Source of the DNA: Pycnococcus provasolii | Taxonomy: Eukaryota; Chlorophyta; Pseudoscourfieldiophyceae; Pseudoscourfieldiales | Assembly (NCBI GenBank): GCA_049487715.1 | Contig: CP150554.1 | Span: forward strand, 806,001 to 870,000 | Direction: 5' to 3' | DNA: 64,000 nt | Shown here: one piece after another, positions 10,148 to 20,900 of the stretch | How the letters are laid out: every line of letters starts with the position of its first letter | How positions within the stretch are numbered: position 1 is the first letter of the stretch | Notes under the pieces: model-generated | Seen by the model: only the letters and a program-made list of their open reading frames with translations | Told to the model about the DNA's origin: nothing | The model's database searches: none | Program-made: the position numbers and the translations under genes

Positions 10148-10321
10148 GCCACGAGGTTGAGAGATGGGAGAATATGAAGGGGAGGCGAAGGGGAGGCGGA
10201 GGGGAAAAAAATAGGGGTTCCCTATTCGGGTTTTCCCATTCCCACCAGCATCAGGACAGGTCATCAGGACCGTTTCTCAAATGTTCAGTAGTAGTGATAC
10301 GTTAGTACTACATATTGGTAC

Positions 10322-11722
10322 TTATACACACAGCCACTTGCGCACCGTGCGTCGCGTCGGAACGTGCAGCGCACAAAGCACAACTAGTGCGAAGAAATTC
10401 AACGCGCTCTTCACGCGGAACATGTTAGGCGCGCCGAACTCGTCGAATAGAATCCCGCCGATGCTCGAGCCCAACAGACCGCCTACACCGATGTAACAGA
10501 AGGAAAAGAGCGCCTGCGCTGTCACCTCGAGGCCTGGTGGCGCGGACTGCTTGGCTAAATACACCCCTGCTGCATACGAGCCTGCGTAGGTGAATCCATG
10601 GAAGAGTTGTAGAGGAAGCACCCAGTACGGATTCTGAAGTAGTGCGACCAAATTCGCTCGCACAATAAATGCGATGATGCTAACGACGAGCAAGCCAGGC
10701 GCACCCATTTTTTCCCAGCCAATGAGGTTGCTGGAATAGTGAAACACCGGAAGTTCCGCGACCGTCGCAACAGTCAGTGCCGTGCCTTCGAGCCAGTCAG
10801 GTGCACCAAGATCTTTCAAGAAGATCAGGAGCAGGCTCTGCAGCGTCGTGGCGCCCATACCTACCACGACCATCACGCCGAGGAACACTGCAAACGACGG
10901 TTGCCTCAGCAGTGTTGCCAATTTCGTCGTCATGGACATCGCCTGTCGCGGCTGCTCTTCTTCATTCCCTTCCGTCACCAACGGCATGTTCAGCTCGTCC
11001 TTGACGGCGAATGCTTGCTTTAGAGGGAGCGTGAGCATGACAACGAGAGCGATGTAGATGAAGATCGCGAAGCCGTAGAAGGCAGCTGCACGTCCGAGGT
11101 AAGTCACCACAACTCCGCCTGCGGAGCAGCCGACGCCCCACCCAACAGCACCCCACAGTCGAATTTTCCCAAAGTGCTTTTCGTTTCCGTGTCCGAGCAG
11201 AGCTAGTGCCGACGCGTCGAGTAGAGCACCACAAGGACTCGATAGCGCGGCAACCGATACAGCGATGGCAACGAAGTGTCCGAATGCGTGCGGTTGGAAG
11301 AGCGGTATGCTTAGAACTGGTATTGTGACGAGTAGCCACATCGTCGCCCAGACAGGCTTGTGCACCTGGTACTTGTCGCAGAAGATTCCTATGGGCGGCG
11401 CAAAGATTTGTCCGCCGACCACCTGCATTGCCCCCAGAGTTCCAATAGCCCGCGCCGTCATCGACGCGTCTTTCATGAAGAGCGTGAAGAATGGCGAGTA
11501 GCTCGCGAACGCGAAGGTTGCGCAGAAGTACACGAGGCATATTCTCACGTACGCCGATGACGACGCCGATGACGACGCCGTTTGTTGTTGTTGGGAGTTG
11601 TCATCCGCTCTCAGGCCACCACTCGCACTAAGGTTATCATCGGAGTAGCGACGAAGTAAAGGCGTATGTTCGTCAACCACTTTCACCATCGAAGGGGAGT
11701 CATCCATGTTGCGAGCCATCAT
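10322..11722 (-). CDS. Major facilitator superfamily transporter (LacY/MFSD6-like)
   Basis: The 466-residue protein has a 55-residue hydrophilic N-terminal tail followed by about 12 membrane helices, the usual MFS layout. Helix 1 is YVRICLVYFCATFAFASYSPFF. Loop 2-3 has GIFCDKYQVHKP in place of the common GxLxDRxGRR signature, and GKIRLWGAVGWGVG after helix 4 is typical of the MFS_1-like / nucleoside-H+ symporter clade. The cytosolic loop between helices 6 and 7 contains EEEQPRQAMSM. The substrate cannot be read from sequence. The double ATG (11722, 11719) follows a divergent promoter shared with the hydrolase at 12179. Confidence 0.8.
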   Translation of the reverse strand: MMARNMDDSPSMVKVVDEHTPLLRRYSDDNLSASGGLRADDNSQQQQTASSSASSSAYVRICLVYFCATFAFASYSPFFTLFMKDASMTARAIGTLGAMQVVGGQIFAPPIGIFCDKYQVHKPVWATMWLLVTIPVLSIPLFQPHAFGHFVAIAVSVAALSSPCGALLDASALALLGHGNEKHFGKIRLWGAVGWGVGCSAGGVVVTYLGRAAAFYGFAIFIYIALVVMLTLPLKQAFAVKDELNMPLVTEGNEEEQPRQAMSMTTKLATLLRQPSFAVFLGVMVVVGMGATTLQSLLLIFLKDLGAPDWLEGTALTVATVAELPVFHYSSNLIGWEKMGAPGLLVVSIIAFIVRANLVALLQNPYWVLPLQLFHGFTYAGSYAAGVYLAKQSAPPGLEVTAQALFSFCYIGVGGLLGSSIGGILFDEFGAPNMFRVKSALNFFALVVLCALHVPTRRTVRKWLCV

Positions 11723-12178
11723 GGAAAGTGCAGGATGTTACTACAGTATTCCTATATTTACATGTATGTATGACGACAAACAGGGCGTGACCAAAAGTAT
11801 TTCCTCCATGGAGGTGCCAGAAAATCCCGACCTCGAGACGAAACCTCGAGGAGAGGAGAGGAGAGGGGGAATTTCCCGAGGTTCGAGGTGAGAGGTTAGG
11901 GTTTTACGGGGGAGTTCCCTTTCCGGTTACAGTAAAGGGAGGAAGGGGGGATCCCTCCCTGGTCCAGTTGTCCTTGTCCTAAAGGGTCCTGGACTGCCTT
12001 GAACTGCCTTGAACTGCCTTGAACTGACTGACTGTACGGTTGTGTAGACGGTTGAGTGGGTCAATCAGGGTTTTCCAACTTCCCACTTCCCAGGGGGTTT
12101 TATTAGGCAAAGTTTTGCCTCGTAACCTCGTTTCGTTTCCGTTACCCGACATTGCAAAATCACAATTTTGTTGTTTTC
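11723..12178. promoter_or_regulatory. Divergent promoter region
   Basis: It separates the MFS gene (minus) from the FSH1-like gene (plus). It has a single GGTTAGGG motif near 11894 and a decamer tandem repeat, CCTTGAACTG, about four times at 11990-12030. No gene seen. Confidence 0.5.
11990..12030 (+). repeat. Decamer tandem repeat (CCTTGAACTG)n
   Basis: About four tandem copies, the first and last imperfect, in the divergent promoter. Confidence 0.8.
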
Positions 12179-12964
12179 ATGAGCAGCGCTGCTTCAGGAG
12201 GAGGAGGATCTTCACCAGTCTTGCCTCATAAGGGCCGTCTCATAGCCTTGCACGGCAACGGCACGTCCAGCGACGTTCTCAAAGTGCAAATCGCCACCCT
12301 GCAGCAACACCTCTCGCGCGCGGGATACCTCTTGGAGTTTGTCGACGGAACGTTCACGTGCGAACCGTCAGCCATCGTCAAACAATACTTCCCGCGAGGT
12401 CCATTCCTACACTATGCAGCCAAACTCGACGACAAGGACCAAGTCACCGCAGAATCCACACCGCCTGGACCAATCTCAGACCTGTGGAGATACGAGAACC
12501 TCGAGCGCGCTGCTACCTTAGTCGAAGAAGAAGTCTTGAGAAGAAGCAGCAACGTACCTGTCGTAGGTGTCGTCGGTTTTTCACAGGGTGCCAACCTCGC
12601 GGCGTACTTGGTCGCGCGAGCGTCGTGCGGAAAAGGACAGTTCGCGCTACAACCAGCACCTTCCATGGGTGTTTTGCACGGACTCGGTGTGGCCGTGCTC
12701 ATGTCGCCCATCAAGTTTGGATGGATGCTACAACCAGACATCAAGTCGGCGTTCGAAGCGGCGCCCATCGATGCCGCCGTCGCCGTCGTCGTCGGTGCGC
12801 AGGACCCGGCGAGAGACAGAGGTGAGAAGATGCTCGAGTACTTTGACGCCTCAAGACGAACGTTTCACGAACACTCGAGGGGACACCAACCTCTGCCATC
12901 TGACCGCGAAGAGAAGCTCGCCCTCACCAAAGAGCTCACGGACTTCATATGTGCGCACGTGTAA
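12179..12964 (+). CDS. FSH1-family serine hydrolase (OVCA2-like)
   Basis: The 261-residue alpha/beta hydrolase starts at ATG 12179 (MSSAASGGGG); an in-frame TTG nine codons upstream is not a plausible start. It has the family's first-strand motif RLIALHGNGTSSDVL, the nucleophile elbow GFSQGAN, the acid GAQDPAR, and the base in GHQPLPSD, so the Ser-Asp-His triad is complete. FSH1/OVCA2 enzymes are small esterases acting on fatty-acyl or carboxylic esters. It is convergent with the ketoacyl-CoA synthase gene, whose stop is only about 10 bp away, so the two transcripts must overlap or end very close together. Confidence 0.85.
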   Translation: MSSAASGGGGSSPVLPHKGRLIALHGNGTSSDVLKVQIATLQQHLSRAGYLLEFVDGTFTCEPSAIVKQYFPRGPFLHYAAKLDDKDQVTAESTPPGPISDLWRYENLERAATLVEEEVLRRSSNVPVVGVVGFSQGANLAAYLVARASCGKGQFALQPAPSMGVLHGLGVAVLMSPIKFGWMLQPDIKSAFEAAPIDAAVAVVVGAQDPARDRGEKMLEYFDASRRTFHEHSRGHQPLPSDREEKLALTKELTDFICAHV

Positions 12965-12973
12965 CAAAAATTA

Positions 12974-14629
12974 TCATACATCCCATGCCTTGTGCTTGCC
13001 GGCGGGCACGTTGCGCAGCGCTGTCCAAACGGCGGAATTGCACTTGAACCCGCTTCCAAAGGCAATCTGCCAGACACGGTGTCCACGTCGCACAAGCCCT
13101 TCGTGCTCGCTGTACGCGAGCTCGTACCACACGCTCGAGCTGCTCGTGTTGCCAAATTGCCGAAGTGTCGCTCGGCTCGGCTCAACCATGGAGTCGCTGA
13201 GGCGAAGTTGCTTTTGCATCGCGTCAATCACGCCGCGGCCGCCCGTGTGAATGCAGAAGTGATCAAAGGCGAGGCCAAAGTTGGGCACGTAAGGCTTGTT
13301 CGGGTCATCTGTGCACGTCGCTGTCGACGCGGTTCCATCGCCATCGCTGCTGTTCGCTGCCGCCGTCGCAGGTGCTGGTGCAGGTACCTTCGTTGCCGAC
13401 GCATCCGCCGCCGCCGCCGCCGCCGCCGCCGCTTTCGTGGTGGCCTTTTGTCTTCGCCGTGTCAGTGCCAGCTTTGCCTCGCGCATCAGAAACCGCGCCT
13501 GCTCGCTCAACGGCAGCACACGCGGTGCCAGGGCGGTGATGTTGTTCTTCAGCGCCACGCCCGCATGCGTAATGAGGTCCCGACTCAGGGACACGCCAGT
13601 CGTTCCCTTGTCGTCCTCGCGCTGATACACGCATCCGTACGAGGCGTCGTCCGCGCCGCGATGCGTGCGTACGACGGCGTTCAGCACGTACTTCGCCCTT
13701 GCCCGATCGCCGGATCGCGAGCTCATCACCACGGCACTCGCGCCGACGCGAAAGAGAGTGTTCGGGATGAGCATCGAGCGGTCGTTGCCAAAGTACCAGT
13801 TCTGCGTGATGTTCTCCGTGGAGACGACGAGTGCGAGGCCGCCATGGCTGGCAAGCAGGTCCTTCGCAAGCGCGACTGCAATTACGCCTGCGGAGCACCC
13901 CATGCCGCCGAGCGAGTAGCTCTGCACGTTGCTCTTGAAGCCGTACTTATTTACGACCATGCTCGCGAGGCTCGGCGTGGGGCAGAACAGGCTGCAGTTG
14001 ACGACGAGCACGGTAAAGTCGCGCGGCTTGAGACGCGTCTTGGCAAGCACGCTGTCCACGCACTGGAAGATAACCTCCTCCGCCTCCTCTCGCGCCCTGG
14101 CCATGCTGATATCCGGCGGCATGGCGAGGATACCCGGCGGCAGGCTGGTGGCATCGCCGAGACCCGCGCGGTCGATGAGTCGCGTCTGAAACTCGAGCGA
14201 CTTTTCGTCAAACTTGCCCACCTCTTTGCTAAAGTTCTTGAACCTCTGTCGAGTCACGAGGCTCTCCTTGGGTGGCGCGTACACAGCAAGGTCCAGCAGG
14301 TAGACGGGCGCCGCCTTGTTCAGCGCGCCGCAGCGCCACAGCACGGCGACACCGAGCACGACGGCGAGCAGGCGTGCGAGCGTGATTTCGAGCGCGACGG
14401 GCGCCGCGAGCAGCTGCGCCACGTACCTCGCGACCGGTTCGGCCCACGCGCACGCGAGCGCGACAAGAATCGCCGCGGCGGGAAAGGTGACGCGTGGCAT
14501 GCGGTCGATAGCGATCGCGCGGTATCCCGCCGCGAGCGTGGAGAGCTGCACGGATCGCGCGAAGTCCGGCATTGCGGCCCACGTGCGCGACGCCGCCTCA
14601 GCGTTAGCGTGGTTGTGGTTTGCGGCCAT
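12974..14629 (-). CDS. 3-ketoacyl-CoA synthase (FAE1-type fatty-acid elongase)
   Basis: KCS condenses malonyl-CoA with a long-chain acyl-CoA in the ER, the first step of very-long-chain fatty acid elongation. The 551-residue protein has two hydrophobic N-terminal segments (about residues 48-75 and 80-99), then YLLDLAVYAPPKE, the usual FAE1 start. The nucleophile is Cys245 in GGMGCSAGV, His461 lies in HFCIHTGGRG and Asn531 in GSGFKCNSA, completing the Cys-His-Asn triad. An extra Ala/Pro/Ser-rich insert (about residues 394-442, containing an Ala run encoded by a GCC microsatellite) splits the conserved core just before YVPNFGLAFDHF. The typical plant enzyme lacks it and has about 500 residues. 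Confidence 0.92.
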   Translation of the reverse strand: MAANHNHANAEAASRTWAAMPDFARSVQLSTLAAGYRAIAIDRMPRVTFPAAAILVALACAWAEPVARYVAQLLAAPVALEITLARLLAVVLGVAVLWRCGALNKAAPVYLLDLAVYAPPKESLVTRQRFKNFSKEVGKFDEKSLEFQTRLIDRAGLGDATSLPPGILAMPPDISMARAREEAEEVIFQCVDSVLAKTRLKPRDFTVLVVNCSLFCPTPSLASMVVNKYGFKSNVQSYSLGGMGCSAGVIAVALAKDLLASHGGLALVVSTENITQNWYFGNDRSMLIPNTLFRVGASAVVMSSRSGDRARAKYVLNAVVRTHRGADDASYGCVYQREDDKGTTGVSLSRDLITHAGVALKNNITALAPRVLPLSEQARFLMREAKLALTRRRQKATTKAAAAAAAAADASATKVPAPAPATAAANSSDGDGTASTATCTDDPNKPYVPNFGLAFDHFCIHTGGRGVIDAMQKQLRLSDSMVEPSRATLRQFGNTSSSSVWYELAYSEHEGLVRRGHRVWQIAFGSGFKCNSAVWTALRNVPAGKHKAWDV

Positions 14630-14973
14630 TTAGGTGAAAGGGAGAGAAGTGGCGAAGGGTACGAGTGAAGCAAGGTGGAAGCTGATGGTAGGCAGTTGTT
14701 GACCTCCTGAGAGCTGTGTAGTGGGCAGCGGCAAGGTGGAAGGGGGAAGGGGGAAGGGGAAGGGGAAATGGCGCGGCGCCAGGTGGCAGAAACCTCCTCC
14801 TCGACTCCTCGGCGGAGGGGCAGGTACCTTAAGACCTATTGGGGATCCACCGCTTGGTCGCACGACCGTTAGGATGCCTTCCTTCCCCTCTCTTCCCCTC
14901 AGTTTTCTTCTCCGGGGTTTGACTTTCTCCCAGCCCACTCTTCGGACGCATTATCGTAGCAGCAGCCTTGACG
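14630..14973. promoter_or_regulatory. Divergent promoter between KCS and the giant gene
   Basis: 344 bp with a purine-rich GGAAGGGGGAAGGGG run at 14740-14770 and TACCTTAAGACC at 14825. No gene seen. Confidence 0.4.
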
Positions 14974-17900
14974 ATGGCCGCATCCGAATCCGAGACCACG
15001 GCAGAAAAGGCCGTGGCGAGAGATCACGCGGCGGCGGCGGCGGCGGCCACGTCCAACGCCATGGTGGCCGTATCGGCGTTCGTGCCGTCCGAAAGCGCGC
15101 TTAGCCACGAAAAAAGAATCGCTAGCGCAATACGCCTGTGGAAGATGAGAAACGCGCACGTCACCAAGGTGGTGGAGATGAAAATTGACAAAGAAGAGGT
15201 GGTGAGCGGACTGAAACGTGCAAGACAAAGGGCGCAGAGTACGCTGTGCGCCGGTGCATCCGCGGCTGCTGACGCGCTTGCGGAGGGCGACGAGCAGGAG
15301 AGCGGGTGCTACGACGACGCGTGGAGACGCGTCAGGGCTGTGCGCAGCGTGCCTGGCGCAAGAGACGATGCGAACGACAGGGACGCGGCTGCAGAGTGCA
15401 GGCACCTTGCTGACGCGTTTGCACGAATGGCAAGCGCGTACCGCTGGGAGCGCGTTGCGCTTGCGGCGAAGAAAGCGCGCGCAAGAGACACCCTCGACGG
15501 AGACTCCGTCAGCGCAATCACGCAGCGCTCCGAATTTCTCGCGCACGCGGAGAGTAGCCTGCTAGCTCGCTCGCGAAGGTTGACCAAGGGCGCATACGCA
15601 AGGGATATTACCATTGCAGCTGCAGATGCCACCGTCTTGCCGACGCCAGGCGACTGGCGTATCGCCGCGCGCGCGCGCGTGTTTCAGGCTGCAACGAGAG
15701 CCAGGGCGATCGAGCCTATCGTCAACCGCTTGAAGTGGATTGGGTTCACGCACAGGCGCGTGCTACTCCTGCGCGGGGTGGGAAATGCTGACGACCGATG
15801 CGGTGCCGATGAGACGCTCTGGATAGCTGTCACGCCTCCCGACCTCGCGCTCGACTACGACAACCTGCGGCGCATGTTCGACGCACTTGCAACTCAATGG
15901 CACGTGATGCGCGACCGGGGCGAGCCGCACGGCCATATTGCTGACTACAACATTCGCAGGCACTTTGCGGAAATCTTGCAGAGGCAGGAACGCCTGCTCA
16001 CACCTGGACGCGCAGTTGACGATACGGGCGAGGATTTGAACGCTTCGCGTGGCACCGGTGCGAGTGTGCTGACAATCAACCCGACGCCAAGCGCCGTTAG
16101 CGACCCATACGCGGCACCTCCACCGGTGAGGCTTCCCGTGCGGCGATATGGCAACGAACCGCCGCCACCAATCGTACTTGCGGATGAGATGCTTGAGGGG
16201 GTCGATTTGGGCGTGGGGCTGCAGAGTCTCGCCGTTGATGCGGTGGGCGCCCGGTCGAAGGGTCTAAGCATGAACATGACCGACGGCAGCAATGTCGCCT
16301 CGGGCGAACACAAGGACGGTCCGGGGTCGCGAGTTGCGGAGACACTTTTGCTTGAGGAGGAACGTCTTGCCCCAGAAAGCACGCTTGTCGATGAGTTCGA
16401 CGCTGAGAAGGCGGAGACTCAGATCAAGGGTCTCGCGAAGATGCAGTTGGACCGCATCGACTATCTGCATGAAGAGCACTCGCGCTTCGCGAATCGCCTC
16501 GAGAAAGACGTTACGTACAGAAAGAAAAAGGCCCGTGCGGTGAGCAACAACATGAAACCAGTGCAGGCGCAAACAGCTGCCCGCGATGCGGCAGCCGCGT
16601 CAGGCCAGCTGCCTCCTCGTCCGCCAGGACGCCGCGCGACGATTCCTCCGCCTCACGTCAGCATCATGGACGAGGCACGCCATTCTTTCTTCGGGCCGTC
16701 GTCGGAACTTGGATTTGGGGGTGATGCGGAAGCTGCGCTCCTTGCGCAGGCGGATGACATGCAAGGATGGGCGCACGAGGAAAGTGGTTCGTCGAGTGCG
16801 ACAACTGCGCCGCCGCCCATGGACAACAAGCTCGAGCCGAGACTCGCGGAAGCGTACATAGCGCTGAGCACTCTTACGTGTCGTCGCCTTAAGGCACGCG
16901 TTCTTGCTGCAACGAATGCAACCTTTGCCGTGCGCCATTCCATTGCAAGCTTAGAAGAGAAGGAGAAGAAAGCGTTCGAGACCTCAGTCGCATCGAGAGG
17001 TGACTTTGGATTTTCCGAGGGTTGGATGCTGCGGCTGCGCCTGCCTTCCGGGGCATACGGCGACACCTCGACTCCATTGCACAACTCTGAGGGCGATGGC
17101 GCGGATGTTGAATCGAGGCGGGCAGCCAACTTCGTGGAAGCCGCGGGCGACGCTGCGTCGCTGCAATTTGGCAAGGCTGGCCTTGGAAATGGCTACGAAC
17201 TCTTCTATGGCGTCGACGACGACGAGCAGGATCCAATTGGTGATGACCAATTGGAAGTTTCCGATCTCCTTGGCACTGTGGGGGCAGGCGACGAGTCTAC
17301 ACCGGATCGCGCTTCCCATGTACCGCACGTGCGCGAGACTTCTGGAAAACGACGTCGCGTCATGTTTCCCAGCGCGATACGCGAGGTGAATCGCGTATCT
17401 CGTCAGGAGTTGCCTACACTAGCAATGAAGCATCTTCGGCACCGTTGCGAGACGGCTGAGCAAGTGATGCTTGCTCGACTTCAGAACGAGGTACTTACCG
17501 GCGTGGTGAGCCGGCCAGTTGACTGGAACCCAACAGCATTGGCAAAGGAAGCAGGTAAGTATGAAAAGACCAAGGCGGATCGATTTGCGCTGCTCGTGAG
17601 CCTTTGGAGGTGTGAGGCGTCGTTCAGCGAGGCGAGATGGGAGCTCGTGAAAACGTTGCACGATCTGCTCGAAAACGCTTCAGACGTCGAGGATCGTGCC
17701 ATGCTGCGCCGACAGCTCCTTGAGGCTACAATGCACCGCCCAATCTTCGACGAGGAGTTTAACCTTTGGACTGGCAGCCCGGATGTGGACGAAGAGGGAA
17801 CTCTGCGTATGCTTAATGTCGGGCCACGATACGTCAGCGTGTATGCAACGGAATGCGCGATTCTCAAGCTTGAAGCTCAGTTGCTGGCAAAGGTTCGAGA

Positions 17901-20900
17901 CGGTCTCCATATGAACGAATTGGGCGCCCGCCGGAATCTGCTGCGCGCAGTTCAAAACTCGCTTGCGACAACCTCTGCCTCCGCTGAGGAGAATGATTTG
18001 CCTGAGGAAACCGCATGGCGTGCCCTGGGATTCATGGTGGGTACACCGGGCCCTGATCTGGACGGAAGCAGAGACATTGAGCGCGAGATTTCGGACGCGG
18101 AGACAGGTTCCGGCAGCGTTCCTGAGCTTATACCTCTGACTGAGGCTGGTTCACGTACCGTGCTTGCAGCCTTTGACTCGTTTGGAGCAGTCGCCGGTGC
18201 TCACGAGGTGATTGGAACACTTCGATTCGCGTGCAAGCAATTTTGCGATGACGTTGGATGCTACGGGGACACCGTGAGTCCCGAGCGGCGGCGCGTGTAC
18301 CGTGCGGCACTTGAAGTGGCTCTTGGCGTTGTGGACGAAAGCTTGACGGAAGGTGAACGTCGAGCAACCGCAAAGGTGGAGCCGCGTGGCGCATCCTCCT
18401 CCTCTCAGACACAGAATTATTACCCCCGTTCCGAGCGGACGGGTGCGGGCATGAGAACATCGACTGATCAATTGATGGAGTCCTACGACTGGCTGGCATT
18501 TGACGACGCGATGGACTGCGCAGCGACGGTCGACACCGCCATCGAGAGCATTCAAGCGCAAGGCGACATTGATGTCGCCTATAGAGCGCATGCGATGGCA
18601 CGTGGACGTGTTGTGCTGCTGCGGCACTTGCACGAGGCGGAGCTCTTGCGCCGCATTCGTCTGGCGCAGCTTCATCGCATGGGTGTCTCGCACCCTCGTT
18701 TCGGTGAGCCCACTGAGGTTAACTGGGAAACGACCGCGAATCAGTTCCCGCAAGAGGCAACGGACGATGACATAATCTCTGAGGCGAAAAAGGAAATGCA
18801 AGCTTTTAAGGAGGTGGCGCCATGGGGATTTGAAGCATCTCACACGGGCTTGCACTATGACGCCATGCGCGAGACACCGGGGCGTCGAGTAGAGCTCGCC
18901 GCAGCGGCATTTGATGGCACTTTAGCATCCCGACTGAAGAAGCGGATTCTTTTTCGAGAGCTACTACAGGAAGAGGTTACCGGTGTTGGGGAAACAGCGT
19001 CAGCATCTGGCGTCGATAATGAGCACGCGCAGCTTGAACGCATGGATACTCCCGCGCGAGCGGCTGCCATTCTCGCGAAGAAGACGGTTGACCTGATACA
19101 GGTGGCGGCAATGATGCAGCTCGCGTATGCAGAGGGATGTACTTTAGCCGTACGCCATGACGCGCTTTTGGTGGATTTTGCGTGGATGATGAGTGCTAGG
19201 CGACGCATTGAACGGCACACGGATCCGTTCTTGGTGGAGCGCAAGCAGCTTAAAGCATTTCACGGAGTATCGCACGGTGCTGCAATCGCCAGTCACTATC
19301 GCTCATGGACGCAATTTTTAGCGAGAGAGGAGGTTGCGGCGGCAGGCAGTGATGCGCGCGTGGTTGCCGAGAAGAGGTATCCGTTCGAGTTTCTCCTCTC
19401 GCTTGTGCGTGTGGAGATTGCCCGTTCTTGGAAAAATGGATGTTCGGCCATATCGCGTGAAGCACGTGAGGTGCAGCAGCGCATAGCTGCATTGAACCGC
19501 ACAGGCCGCTCTGCCTCCGTTGCCACCCCTTCTCGCGTCTCTTCTCCCAGATCTACTGCCCGACCATCCCGATCCACCTCAGTTGCCACTTTGGGATCAT
19601 CATCTCCAAACAGCCAACCAGAGCAACTTCAGCCAATCAATATCGCCAAGGCACGCGCAATTCTCCAAACGAATCTAGACTTCAGAGCGATTCAAGCATT
19701 TCTGCTCCAAATTGGGTATGCGGGTGACAAGCTTGACATTTATCACGCGGGGTGTGCGGTTACGACGGAATACCTTGGCGGCTTCGGTGCTTGCGCGGTT
19801 GCAGGGTGCGCTGACGAGCCGGAATATTTACCGTTACAAGACAAAGATGATAGCATTTGGGGTCCGGTGTTCATCAACGAGCTCGAGCTCATTGGAGCGG
19901 CAACCAATGTCGTTGTCACGGCTCGATTGAGTCGCCATATGACTCGAACGACAAACGAATTGAACAACATTCCCGAATTCATCGATCACCTGCTTGATCG
20001 AGGATGGCCGATGCGCACTGCGTTCAAAACGCTTCGACCGCCATCCACGTCGGATTGCTTGGTGTCCAAAATCGGAACGCTGTACAAGCACCACGGGAAA
20101 TCCCCCAGGGGCATGGAATTGATTTCCGAGCAATTCGCCACGCCGTCATTCAAGTACATCGAGCCGTCCACGCCCACTGACCAGATTACAATATTTGGCT
20201 CATTCGAGAACATGGCCCCAATTCGCGGTGTGTTTGTTGCACTCGCTCGCTACCTGCGCGGCCGCCGTGCCGTGATGAGCTTGGACGCTCCAAAAGAAAA
20301 GCTGAGGGATCAGGGTCTTCGCTCCAGAAGTTACAGCGATCATGATAAGATGGTGGCAAAGCTGATGCTCGAAAGCGCCCAGCAGGGCATGCAACTAAAG
20401 ATGAAAGAGGAGGGGGAGGAGGAGGAGGAGAAAGAAAAGCATGGAGTGCATTTGACAGGGGGAGTGGGCAATTTGGCCCACGAGGTGCACAAATTACAGT
20501 CTGAGGTGAGTGCATGCAACGAGCCCCCTCAAAGATTCGGCGAAGCGCCAAAGGTAGAATTGAATGCAGACTCTTCAAAGCCGGGGCAGCCGACACCTTG
20601 GCCACCCCCACGCATCCCCAAGCCTAAGCCGGTTGAGGAGCGTAAACCGGAGCGTGCGCGAGACAAGCCCACGGCAAGCGAGGTGAGTCACTACCTGTGT
20701 CTGAAGTGCATGACCAACGATACTGCTTGGCTGGCTGCTTTGCAGATCTGCTTGGAGGAAAGCGGGGATTTGTACAGCATAGGGCACGAGACTGTGCTGC
20801 GTTCAACGTATTCCGGTCTTGCAACGCCGACGTGCTTCGACAATTTCGCAATTGAAGCTCGTAACAAATCAAAGAAAAGAAACGCTGCGTCACCGTGGAG

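Noticed and set aside
12992-14668. 558-codon plus-strand ORF opposite the KCS gene
   Set aside because: It is fully antisense to a gene with a complete catalytic triad; its translation is Arg/Ala/His low complexity. Long antisense frames are expected at this GC content.
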